Below are positions 1-8,502 of a stretch of DNA of 47,721 nt, one piece after another. The position numbers were made by a program, and so were the translations under genes. Origin of the DNA: Candidatus Electronema sp. (GTDB lineage Bacteria > Desulfobacterota > Desulfobulbia > Desulfobulbales > Desulfobulbaceae); the NCBI GenBank assembly GCA_026645415.1, contig JAPEVH010000052.1:1-47721 (forward strand), read 5' to 3'. Position 1 is the stretch's first letter. Each line of letters opens with the position of its first letter. The notes below the pieces were generated by a model. It was not told the origin of the DNA and made no database searches. It was given only the letters and a program-made list of their open reading frames with translations.

Positions 1-123
1 AGTGTGATGAATGGTGCGCGATGCGGAACGAGAAAGGCGCTCCGGTGGACTGGCAGTTCACCACGAAGGACGCGAGGATAAAATTGAAGCATCTTTACCC
101 GTCAATTTAATGGTGCAACAGCA
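1..123 (+). mobile_element. 3' end of an IS630-family transposase (contig edge)
   Basis: Positions 3-110 read as the last 35 codons and the TAA stop of a transposase. The peptide ends in FTTKDARIKLKHLYPSI, the typical C-terminus of IS630/Tc1-type DDE transposases. The gene is cut by the window edge. The non-coding tail 111-123 (tggtgcaacagca) is probably the start of the element's terminal end; a TA dinucleotide follows at 125-126, fitting the TA target preference of IS630 elements. The whole segment 2-123 recurs inverted and without mismatch at 47600-47721. Confidence 0.85.
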
Positions 124-3100
124 CTAGCAGGTTCCTCTTCTTGTAATCTGATCTTGATCATTACCAAAGCCTGTTCAAAGCTAAAGCCTTCAATACAGTG
201 CAGGAGGCGAGCAAAACGCTGTCTACTCATAAGATATTTAATTGTATCTTTATGATCTTCCAAAAATTGCAGAGAAGAAAAATCTGATTGTTCAAGAAGT
301 GAGGCAAGCTGCCCAAGGGTTAACAATGCAGCTTGTTCGTCAAAATTCTCTGGAATCTCTCCTTGCTTATTATCTTGACTCGTCAACTCTTCTCCAGAGT
401 GGAGACGAACAGCAAGATAATCAATAGTTTCTCGTACCTGTTTTGTAACTTGCTGCAAATGTCCCTTTGCCTCTTCTGTCCAGCCGCTGTGGAGTGCTTT
501 TTCTGTTGTTGCGGCAATTCGCTGAATACCGGGTAAACCAATGTTGCCAGCCACGCCTTTGAGACTATGGACAGTGTGGCGAAGAGACTCAATATCGTTC
601 TTTTTGCTGAACTCTTCGATTCGTGCCTCTATATCCTCCTGCTCTCGACAAAAACTTTTAAGCAATTTTAAGTAGAGTGTTTTATTGCCCTCTAGCCGCT
701 TTACGCCTCCTGCAAGATCAAGCTCTATTGTATGCGGCTTATTGTGCTCTAAGAACAATGCACTGAGACAGGAAGAACTGCCACAGCCTTGAGAAAAAGA
801 TGGCGTTTTTTTTATCCGTTCAGGTTCTTGCCGAATCCATTTTGCTAGAGCTTGAAACAGAGCAGCCCGGCTAACTGGTTTAGCAATATGATCATCCATG
901 CCCATGCGGAAACATCTGTCTCTCTCTTCACTCACCGCATGAGCGGTCATAGCGAGAATCGGCAGTTCAGTTTTTCCCAGCTCTTGGCGAATTTTCCGGG
1001 TTGCCTCATAACCGTCCATAACTGGCATCTGAATGTCCATCAGCACGGCATCAAAGTCCTCTGCGGCCACTGTCGCTACCGCTTCTGCACCATTACTAAC
1101 AGTTTTTACCTGCAAATCAGCTTTTGCAAGAATTTCTTGCGCTACCTGCTGATTGATTAGATTGTCTTCTACGAGGAGAATACGGGCGTGTCTGATTTTC
1201 TGTATAGAAACAGCTGTTATATCTACGCTGTCAGCTCCCGTGCTATCATGTCGCTGCACAGGAAGATGAAAAATTAAGGAACACGAAAAGATACTCCCTA
1301 TATCGACCTCACTTTCAACGGTTAGCTGACCGCCCATGAGATTGACAAGACGTTTGCAGATAGTAAGGCCAAGACCTGTACCGCCATATTTTCTTGCGGT
1401 TGAGTTATCAGCTTGCGTGAACGATTCAAATAGCTGCGAAATTTTATCTGCGGGAATGCCGATTCCTGTATCTCTCACCGAAAAGCTGATTTCCGCCTGT
1501 TCGTCGTTACGCCGTACTGTTGCAACTTGAACCATAATCTCGCCAGCTTCTGTAAATTTAACCGCATTGCCAATCAGATTAGACAGTACCTGATGCAAGC
1601 GCATGGGGTCGCCAATGACCTGCTGCGGTAAGTCAGGGGCTAAAGAAAGAGCGAGATGAATATTTTTCCTCCGGCTATGCTCGCTGAACATTAGCATTAA
1701 GTTGTCAAAAAGATCTGGTAGATTAAAAGAAACATGTTCAATCTTGAGCATTCCTGCTTCGATTCGAGAGAAGTCAAGAATATCGTTAATAATCTCTTCA
1801 AGGCTTCTGGAAGAAAAAAGAATTTTTCGTATATAATCTGCCTGTCGCTCTGACAGCTTTGTTTCCAACATCAGTTCAGCCAGACCAATAATACCGTGCA
1901 TCGGGGTGCGAATTTCATGACTCATATTGGCGAGAAATTCAGATTTGGCAAGAGTGGCAGTATGAGCATCATCTATTGCCTTGACCAGCTCTTTGTTAGA
2001 AGCCTCTAATCGTTGCCGATAGGAGAGAAAAAGTATCCGCACTTTATGAGCAAAGAGCAGCGAAATACACAGTGCTCCAAGGAGTATAAAACAGAAGATT
2101 GCTAGGGAAATGCGTAATTTTTCTTGAAAAAGACGCTGGTGTTCTTTTTTCTTGAACTGAATCATCTCCTCAAGGTCACTGTAATCAAAACCAGAGGCAA
2201 TCAACCAGTTCCACTTATCATAAAGGCGAAAATAGGTCATTTTGTAAACAAGCTCATTGGTTCCGCGCTTTTTGTCTTGGTATTTGACAAAAATCTCACC
2301 ACCATTTTTCAGGCCAGAGAGGAGAGACTCTCTGATTCGTTTCGCATCTGGGTCTTGATACCCGCTGCGTAAGAGCTTACTCAGCGGACTAGCAGCGTCA
2401 ACAACCTTACCAATGCTACTTAAATCAATAATCTGGAGATATTCGTCTTCTGTCCGGCCAGCGTGTCGACTGACTGCGGCCTGAAACTGAAGTTGAGTGT
2501 CATGTTCAAGTTCATCTAAATATTCGGCAGTTCCAACATACCAATTAAAGGGAGTGAAAGCAGTGATATACGCTGCTGTTTGATAGAGTTTTTTTTGTTT
2601 TTCTTGGGGCTTAGGCCAAAAATATTCATAAAAATCACCACCTCGTTTGGCTATTTCAGCCATATCTTTGAAGACATGCACTTTATTTTCATTACTGTTT
2701 TCGTAAATGCTGTGTCCTTCTAGTTCAGGTTCTGGTGGCCAAAGTTTGGTGATACCATCTAAAGAACGAATAAAAAACCAGCTCTGGCCGCTACTGAATT
2801 TAAAAGGCCGGACTGCTTCAACTAAGAGCTGCTCCAGTTCAGCAGGCTTCATTCTGTCCTTGTTTTTCTCATAAAGATGCGTCATCATGGCATGGATTTG
2901 AACCACTTGGCTTTCCAAATTATGATGTAGCCGATTCATCGACATTTGCCGCCGTACTTCAATGCTTTGAATTAATTCGTCGACTGATTCGGAGACGCTA
3001 TTTTTTTTAGCATCGACCCGTTCTTTTTCCATGTGCGCCAATTCCATCTTGAGATTGACTTCAGAGTCCCAAAAGGTGTGCGCGACGATGCCAAGCCACA

Positions 3101-3170
3101 TCAGCAGGCCAACTAAGCTGGAGTTGAGAATGATCAGCTTGCCAATATTTCCTTCTGTAAATATCTTCAT
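102..3170 (-). CDS. Membrane hybrid histidine kinase (Cache sensor, HisKA, HATPase, receiver, HPt)
   Basis: Inner-membrane sensor kinase of about 1022 residues. An N-terminal membrane segment is followed by an extracytoplasmic region with two Cache-like stretches (roughly residues 110-220 and 240-335), a second membrane segment (about 355-376), a HisKA domain with the phospho-acceptor His in SHEIRTP (about 418), an HATPase domain with N box (GNAVKF), DTGIGIP and GGTGLGL, a receiver domain with the phospho-Asp in LMDIQMPV (about 712), and a C-terminal HPt domain with HSLKG (about 868). It therefore carries a full phosphorelay in one chain. The ligand cannot be told. I prefer the ATG at 3170 (MKIFTEGN) over 3221 because the membrane segment follows directly; neither has a clear ribosome site. 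The last codons (VAPLN and stop) lie inside the IS630 end, so the native C-terminus has probably been replaced. Confidence 0.9.
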   Translation of the reverse strand: MKIFTEGNIGKLIILNSSLVGLLMWLGIVAHTFWDSEVNLKMELAHMEKERVDAKKNSVSESVDELIQSIEVRRQMSMNRLHHNLESQVVQIHAMMTHLYEKNKDRMKPAELEQLLVEAVRPFKFSSGQSWFFIRSLDGITKLWPPEPELEGHSIYENSNENKVHVFKDMAEIAKRGGDFYEYFWPKPQEKQKKLYQTAAYITAFTPFNWYVGTAEYLDELEHDTQLQFQAAVSRHAGRTEDEYLQIIDLSSIGKVVDAASPLSKLLRSGYQDPDAKRIRESLLSGLKNGGEIFVKYQDKKRGTNELVYKMTYFRLYDKWNWLIASGFDYSDLEEMIQFKKKEHQRLFQEKLRISLAIFCFILLGALCISLLFAHKVRILFLSYRQRLEASNKELVKAIDDAHTATLAKSEFLANMSHEIRTPMHGIIGLAELMLETKLSERQADYIRKILFSSRSLEEIINDILDFSRIEAGMLKIEHVSFNLPDLFDNLMLMFSEHSRRKNIHLALSLAPDLPQQVIGDPMRLHQVLSNLIGNAVKFTEAGEIMVQVATVRRNDEQAEISFSVRDTGIGIPADKISQLFESFTQADNSTARKYGGTGLGLTICKRLVNLMGGQLTVESEVDIGSIFSCSLIFHLPVQRHDSTGADSVDITAVSIQKIRHARILLVEDNLINQQVAQEILAKADLQVKTVSNGAEAVATVAAEDFDAVLMDIQMPVMDGYEATRKIRQELGKTELPILAMTAHAVSEERDRCFRMGMDDHIAKPVSRAALFQALAKWIRQEPERIKKTPSFSQGCGSSSCLSALFLEHNKPHTIELDLAGGVKRLEGNKTLYLKLLKSFCREQEDIEARIEEFSKKNDIESLRHTVHSLKGVAGNIGLPGIQRIAATTEKALHSGWTEEAKGHLQQVTKQVRETIDYLAVRLHSGEELTSQDNKQGEIPENFDEQAALLTLGQLASLLEQSDFSSLQFLEDHKDTIKYLMSRQRFARLLHCIEGFSFEQALVMIKIRLQEEEPASAVAPLN

Positions 3171-3293
3171 AAGTAACGCTGCTTTTGGAGAATAAAAATT
3201 AATCCACACGACTGTACCCATACAGCAAGAACTGTCTTGGGTCGGCCTATGGCTTGCGGTAACTCCTCCTTATTCTATTATCCTGCGCATCGA

Positions 3294-4067
3294 ATGAATG
3301 AACAACAGCTTTTTTCACTGTTACAGCAGGTAGAGGACGGTACAATTCGTCCAGAACAGGCTTTAAAAAGATTACGACGACTCCAAGTAGAAGTATTGGA
3401 TACTGCCCGCTTAGATCATCAGCGACTCCTGCGCACCGGCCTACCAGAGGCCATTTTTGGCGAAAACAAGACAGCCAAACAGCTTATCGAAATTTTGTCG
3501 GCTATGCTCCAGCAGGAGGCTCCAGTCATTGCTACTCGTGTTGATGCTACCAAAGCAGCAGAGGTTTGTGCTCATGTTCAAGGACTCGATTATCACGAGA
3601 CCGCTCGTTTACTGACTGGCAATGAACAACATATTCCGCAAAACAATGGCAGAGGCACCGTCGTCATCATCACGGCAGGAACTTCAGATTTAGCCGTTGC
3701 TGAAGAAGCACGACTCTGCCTAGAATATTTCGGTCATGCAACGACAAAAGTTTATGATGCAGGCGTGGCAGGGATCCATCGGATTCTTGCTCACTACGAG
3801 CTGCTCCAGCAGGCTTCGGTACTGATTGTGGTTGCAGGTATGGAAGGCGCGCTGCCTTCAGTAGTTGCTGGGCTGACTCCTGCCCCAGTGATTGCAGTGC
3901 CCAGTTCTGTAGGCTATGGCGCAGGCGCAGGTGGTTTTGCCGCCCTATTAGGAATGCTCAATAGCTGCGCTCCAGGGCTGGCTGTCGTTAATATTGATAA
4001 CGGTTTTGGCGCAGCCTGCATGGCCGCAGCTATTAACCGGAAAAATCTGCTTCAGGAAAAAAGATGA
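3294..4067 (+). CDS. larB: LarB, nickel-pincer cofactor biosynthesis carboxylase
   Basis: About 257 residues, the family's usual size. The N-terminal third is helical (LLQQVEDGTIRPEQALKRL) and the C-terminal half is a PurE-like domain rich in glycine and alanine (ITAGTSDLAVAEEA, YDAGVAGIHR, GYGAGAGGFAALLGML). In characterised LarB the enzyme carboxylates and hydrolyses nicotinic acid adenine dinucleotide, the first step to the nickel-pincer nucleotide used by lactate racemase and related enzymes. larC and larE are not in the window. I chose the ATG at 3294, which aligns with the family start (MNEQQLF); the frame is open upstream to a TTG at 3237. The gene is divergent from the histidine kinase. 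Confidence 0.85.
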   Translation: MNEQQLFSLLQQVEDGTIRPEQALKRLRRLQVEVLDTARLDHQRLLRTGLPEAIFGENKTAKQLIEILSAMLQQEAPVIATRVDATKAAEVCAHVQGLDYHETARLLTGNEQHIPQNNGRGTVVIITAGTSDLAVAEEARLCLEYFGHATTKVYDAGVAGIHRILAHYELLQQASVLIVVAGMEGALPSVVAGLTPAPVIAVPSSVGYGAGAGGFAALLGMLNSCAPGLAVVNIDNGFGAACMAAAINRKNLLQEKR

Positions 4068-4188
4068 AAAATCTCCTTTTGCCGTGTTGCAGGAACTCCC
4101 ATTCCAGCGTATATTGTGAATTTTTTTCACAAGCCCTGCCCTCCGGTGGCAGGTTCTGTCGCAATACTCCTCACCGGGGAAATATGTT

Positions 4189-6759
4189 ATGAATACCACG
4201 CTGAAATTGAAAATCGGTTTGATTCTCGCTACGGTTCTCTTTTCGATCATGACCATCCTACCGTCCTTTTACAAGGATATGCCGGACTGGTGGAAAACCT
4301 ATCTCTCCCCCAGAGGTATGCAGCTTGGTCTTGATCTCCAAGGTGGAATGCACTTAGTGCTGCGTGCTGATCTGGACAAGGCACTCAAAAATTCGCTTGA
4401 GCTGGCTGCCTCAGATCTAAAAGATGCGCTGACAGACAAACAGATCCAAGCTGTACAGATGGATTCGCCTGATCCTGAAACAATCATCCTTACCCTGCCT
4501 AACACAGGGGCGGTAGATACTGTCAATCAGCTCAAGGATACCTTTCCCAATTTGGATATCAATGTCGAGGCCGCTGCTGGTAGTTTCCCTCGTATCACTC
4601 TGAAACTGACAAAGAAAGAAGTAGATTTTATCCGCACCAATGCAGTCGCTCAATCGCTGGAAATTATCCGCAACCGAATTGACCAGTTTGGTGTGTCCGA
4701 GCCAGTGATTGTTCGGCAAGGTGAAGATGAAATCGTAGTTCAGCTACCAGGTGTAAAGGACACCAAGCGAGCCATTGATCTGATCGGCAGAACGGCCCAG
4801 CTCGAGTTTAAGATGGTTGCTGAGGATGCTAGTGTTGATTTAGGCAAGCTGATTGCCCAAGCCGTGGCGGCTGGACAGTGGAAAGAGGGGGGCGATATTC
4901 GTCAACTCAATCTGGCTTTGCAGGCTAGTTTACCCAAGGGGACAGAAATTGCCTTTGAGCGGGTTGTTGACGATCAGACCAAGCAAGAAAGAAAAGTTCC
5001 CATGCTGCTGGAAAGCCGGGTCATGATGACCGGTGAAATGGTCAAAAATGCCCACATGCGCATTGGTGGCACTTATAATGAACCTTATGTCAGTTTAGAG
5101 CTGACTAATCGGGGCGGCAGAATTTTTGGGGAAATTACCGAAAAGTATGTTCAAAAACGTTTTGCCATTATTCTCGATGGGGTGATTCGCTCTGCCCCAG
5201 TGATCCGGGAAAAAATTCTTGGCGGCTCTGCTCAAATTTCCGGCAGGTTTACTCCAGAAGAGGCCACGGACTTAGCCATCGTTCTCCGCGCAGGTGCTCT
5301 GCCTGCACCGGTCGAGATCATTCAGAATATGACCGTTGGTGCTAGTCTGGGAAAGGATTCCATCAATCAGAGTTTAACTGCCGGATTGTCTGGTGCCCTG
5401 CTGGTACTGGTCTTTATGATTATCTATTATCGACTCTCCGGGGTGATCGCCAATCTTGCCCTGCTGTTGAATATTCTTTTTCTCTTTGCTGGGTTAGCCA
5501 TGTTTGGCACCACTCTCACCTTACCGGGTATTGCTGGTATCATCCTGACCATCGGTATGGCAGTGGATGCAAACGTTCTCATCTACGAAAGAATGCGAGA
5601 AGAATTTGCCTTGGGTAAATCAGTGCGTTCCTCGGTTGATGCGGGTTTTGAAAATGCCTTTTCCTCAATTGTTGACTCGCAAGTCACTACGCTAATCACC
5701 GCCTTAGTGCTCTTCCTTTTTGGTACTGGGCCGATCAAAGGTTTTGCTGTCACCCTGTCGCTAGGTATCATTTTCAACCTATTCACGGCCCTGTTCTGCA
5801 CCCGACTGGTCTATGACTGGCTTTACGTTCGCCGCAGTCTGCGCGAGCTGAAGTTCCTCCAGTTTTTCAAAAATCCGCGTTTCGATTTTATGGCTGTGCG
5901 GAAAATTGCCTTTGCCATATCCGGTGCTTTAGTGCTCTTCGGTCTTGTCTCGTTTGTTGAAATTTTACGCGGTGATGCCAATCTTGGCGTTGATTTCACT
6001 GGCGGCTCGCTCCTGCAATATAAAACAGAGCAACCTTTCCAGCTTGATGCGGTGCGTTCCACTTTAACAAAAGGGGGATACAGTGTTGACCTGCAACAGG
6101 TTAGTGGCGAAAATCGGCTTATGGTGAAACTGAAAAAGTCAGAAGACACAGTTGGCCATCTGGCTGAGGAGGTTACTTCTGTTCTGAACAAGGGTACTGG
6201 TACTAATTTTGTTTTGGAAAGCCAATCTGAAATTGGCTCCTCTGTCTCCAACGTGTTGCGCAATGAGGCAATTGTTGCTATTGCCCTGTCTATGGTTGGA
6301 ATACTTCTCTATCTTGGCATCCGTTTCAACTTCAGCTTTGCGATGGCTGCTGCTGCGGCAACCTATCATGACGTACTGTCTGTCCTAGGTATCTGTTGGC
6401 TCTTCAATGTGGAGATCAATCTTCTCCTTATCACCGCTCTCCTTACCTTGGCTGGTTATTCACTCAACGATACCGTGGTTACCTTTGACCGAATCCGAGA
6501 AAATTTGGGCAAACTGCACGAGAAGAACCTGTTTGAAATTATCAATGTCAGTATCAACGACACCTTGGGACGGAGTGTGATCACTGCACTCACCACCCTG
6601 CTCTCTTTGCTTGCCCTCTTTCTTTTCGGCGGGGCGGTCATTCATGATTTTTCCTTTGCTCTCCTAGCCGGTATTGTGGTGGGTACCTATTCTTCTATCT
6701 TTGTTGCCAGCCCGCTGCTAACGCTGAAAAAGCAACAGGGGTTTAGTCATGATTCTTGA
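4189..6759 (+). CDS. secDF: SecDF, fused protein-export membrane protein
   Basis: 856 residues containing complete SecD and SecF halves in one chain. The SecD half (about 1-560) begins with a membrane segment and the hallmark RGMQLGLDLQGGMHLVL, a large periplasmic P1 region, and a block of membrane helices with GMAVDANVLIYERMREE. The SecF half (about 565-856) has NLGVDFTGGSLLQYK and YSLNDTVVTFDRIRENL. SecDF uses the proton motive force to help SecYEG complete translocation. Many proteobacteria encode SecD and SecF separately, usually behind yajC; here they are fused and no yajC is adjacent. A GGGGAAA ribosome site precedes the ATG. The 3' end overlaps trpC by 11 bases, so the two are probably co-transcribed. 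Confidence 0.95.
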   Translation: MNTTLKLKIGLILATVLFSIMTILPSFYKDMPDWWKTYLSPRGMQLGLDLQGGMHLVLRADLDKALKNSLELAASDLKDALTDKQIQAVQMDSPDPETIILTLPNTGAVDTVNQLKDTFPNLDINVEAAAGSFPRITLKLTKKEVDFIRTNAVAQSLEIIRNRIDQFGVSEPVIVRQGEDEIVVQLPGVKDTKRAIDLIGRTAQLEFKMVAEDASVDLGKLIAQAVAAGQWKEGGDIRQLNLALQASLPKGTEIAFERVVDDQTKQERKVPMLLESRVMMTGEMVKNAHMRIGGTYNEPYVSLELTNRGGRIFGEITEKYVQKRFAIILDGVIRSAPVIREKILGGSAQISGRFTPEEATDLAIVLRAGALPAPVEIIQNMTVGASLGKDSINQSLTAGLSGALLVLVFMIIYYRLSGVIANLALLLNILFLFAGLAMFGTTLTLPGIAGIILTIGMAVDANVLIYERMREEFALGKSVRSSVDAGFENAFSSIVDSQVTTLITALVLFLFGTGPIKGFAVTLSLGIIFNLFTALFCTRLVYDWLYVRRSLRELKFLQFFKNPRFDFMAVRKIAFAISGALVLFGLVSFVEILRGDANLGVDFTGGSLLQYKTEQPFQLDAVRSTLTKGGYSVDLQQVSGENRLMVKLKKSEDTVGHLAEEVTSVLNKGTGTNFVLESQSEIGSSVSNVLRNEAIVAIALSMVGILLYLGIRFNFSFAMAAAAATYHDVLSVLGICWLFNVEINLLLITALLTLAGYSLNDTVVTFDRIRENLGKLHEKNLFEIINVSINDTLGRSVITALTTLLSLLALFLFGGAVIHDFSFALLAGIVVGTYSSIFVASPLLTLKKQQGFSHDS

Positions 6760-7513
6760 CACCATTGCCGCCCGCAAGCGGGAAGAAATTGCGGTCTTAA
6801 AACGAGACGGCATCTGTCCGCCAGAAGGCCCTGTTTCGCCGCCGCGTGGTTTTATACAGGCATTACTTAACGCGCCAAGCATAGCTATCATTGCCGAAGC
6901 CAAGAAAGCCTCGCCTTCTAAAGGAGTGATCTGTCCTGATTTTGATCCTCAGCAGATTGCTCGTAACTATCAAGCAGGTGGGGCACAGGCTATGTCTGTG
7001 TTGACAGACAAAGACTTTTTCCAAGGTTCAATCAACTACATTCCCTTGGTGAGAAGCACGGTTGCCCTGCCAGTGTTGCGCAAGGATTTTATCCTTGATC
7101 CAATCCAGATTGAGGAAGCAGCAACGTACGGAGCAGATGCGATTCTGCTCATCGCTGCCCTGCTAGCGAGGAGTCAGATGCAGGATTTGCGCCTAGAAGC
7201 AGAAGAAGCAGGCATGGATGTGCTGATCGAAGTGCATAACGAAGAGGAACTGGAAAAAACCTTGACGGCCGGAGTCCACTTACTTGGGATCAACAATCGT
7301 AATCTCAAAGATTTCACCGTCAGTTTGGAAACCACTTTCCGTCTCAAACAACTTATTCCGACAGAAATTCCAGTGGTGAGTGAATCTGGCATTACCAGCC
7401 GGGCGGACATGCTCCGTCTCAAAGAGGCAGGTATTAAAGCCGCGCTGATTGGGGAAAGTTTGATGCGGAGCGCAGAGCAAAGCGGAACGCTCCGGGATTT
7501 TTTGACACTATGA
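6749..7513 (+). CDS. trpC: Indole-3-glycerol-phosphate synthase
   Basis: 254 residues forming a single TIM barrel. It closes the pyrrole ring of carboxyphenylaminodeoxyribulose phosphate to give indole-3-glycerol phosphate, a late step of tryptophan synthesis in the cytosol. Family signatures are visible: IIAEAKKASPSKG (substrate-binding lysine), PVLRKDFI, GINNRNL and the phosphate-binding SESGI and ALIGESLM. The start overlaps the end of secDF by 11 bases and the stop overlaps trpF by 4 bases (ATGA), a sign of translational coupling. The other trp genes are not in the window, so the pathway is split across the genome. Confidence 0.97.
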   Translation: MILDTIAARKREEIAVLKRDGICPPEGPVSPPRGFIQALLNAPSIAIIAEAKKASPSKGVICPDFDPQQIARNYQAGGAQAMSVLTDKDFFQGSINYIPLVRSTVALPVLRKDFILDPIQIEEAATYGADAILLIAALLARSQMQDLRLEAEEAGMDVLIEVHNEEELEKTLTAGVHLLGINNRNLKDFTVSLETTFRLKQLIPTEIPVVSESGITSRADMLRLKEAGIKAALIGESLMRSAEQSGTLRDFLTL

Positions 7514-8163
7514 AAAGAAAAATCCGCATCAAGATGTGTGGCACCACCCGTTTGGAAGATGCCTTAGCTGCGGTAGAAGCAGGCGTGGACGCGCTGGGCT
7601 TTATCTTTTACGAAAAAAGCCCACGAGCTATTGAGCCAAGCGATGCCCGGATGATCATTGAGCAGCTCCCGCCCTTTGTTGACACCGTAGGCGTGTTTGT
7701 TGACCGTGACCGTGAAGAAGTAGAGGAAATTATTCGTTTCTGCTCCCTCAGTTATGTGCAGCTCCACGGCCAAGAATCACCCAGATACTGCGAACAGCTT
7801 GCCCGTTTTGCCGCACCCGGCCAGATCATCAAGGCTTTGCGGGTTGGAGCAGAACTACAGGCTGAGGAAATCGCGCCTTATAGTGCCTATGTCCGGGCGT
7901 TTCTCTTAGACACTTATCAGAAAGGCCAAGAAGGCGGTACAGGGCAGATTTTTGATTGGTCGCTTATTTCTAGTCTGCGGCTTCAGCGAGACTACATCTT
8001 GGCAGGAGGCTTGGATACAAACAATATCCGCCAAGCCATTGAAGCTGTGCAGCCAACGGCGGTGGACGTAAACTCAGGGGTTGAAAGCAGCCCTGGCTGC
8101 AAAGATCATGCGCGCCTGCGAGATTTTGTTGCTCAAGTGCGCATGATCGAGCAAGAGGACTGA
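7510..8163 (+). CDS. trpF: Phosphoribosylanthranilate isomerase
   Basis: 217 residues, usual length. It converts phosphoribosylanthranilate to the carboxyphenylamino deoxyribulose phosphate used by TrpC. Expected motifs are present: IKMCGTTRLEDAL with the catalytic cysteine, GFIFYEKSPRAI, VQLHGQE, LLDTYQKGQEGGTGQ, YILAGGL and DVNSGVE. Its start overlaps the trpC stop by 4 bases. It ends only 4 bases from the converging ybaB gene, so there is no room for a separate terminator and the two 3' ends probably overlap as transcripts. Confidence 0.96.
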   Translation: MKRKIRIKMCGTTRLEDALAAVEAGVDALGFIFYEKSPRAIEPSDARMIIEQLPPFVDTVGVFVDRDREEVEEIIRFCSLSYVQLHGQESPRYCEQLARFAAPGQIIKALRVGAELQAEEIAPYSAYVRAFLLDTYQKGQEGGTGQIFDWSLISSLRLQRDYILAGGLDTNNIRQAIEAVQPTAVDVNSGVESSPGCKDHARLRDFVAQVRMIEQED

Positions 8164-8167
8164 CGAC

Positions 8168-8476
8168 TTAGGAAAAGCCTGGTATTTTTAGGCCACCAGT
8201 CAATTTAGACAGCTCGCTCCGTCCCATCTCACCAGCCTTACGCGCTCCATCGTTGACTGCGGCCACAATCAAATCTTGAAGCATCGCCACATCGTCTGGT
8301 CGGACAACTGCTTTATCAAGGGCAATACTAATCAGCTCGCCTTTGCCGTTCATCGTGGCAGTCACCATGCCAGCACCTGCTGAACCAGTAACTGTTTTGG
8401 CAGCTAAATCTTCCTGCACACTGCCCATTTTGTCTTGAAACTCCTTGGCCTGCTTCATCATCTCTGACAAGTTCAT
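8168..8476 (-). CDS. ybaB: YbaB/EbfC-family nucleoid-associated protein
   Basis: 102 residues, typical for the family: an N-terminal helix (MNLSEMMKQAKEFQDKM), the central sheet (GAGMVTATMNGKGELISIALD) and a C-terminal helix (LQDLIVAAVNDGARKAGE). Homologues are dimeric DNA-binding proteins associated with the nucleoid. It lies 26 bases downstream of dnaX on the same strand, the dnaX-ybaB(-recR) order found in many bacteria; recR is not next here because the converging trpF follows. Confidence 0.93.
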   Translation of the reverse strand: MNLSEMMKQAKEFQDKMGSVQEDLAAKTVTGSAGAGMVTATMNGKGELISIALDKAVVRPDDVAMLQDLIVAAVNDGARKAGEMGRSELSKLTGGLKIPGFS

Positions 8477-8502
8477 CGCTCTTCTCTCCTCGTTTTTGTA
8501 GA

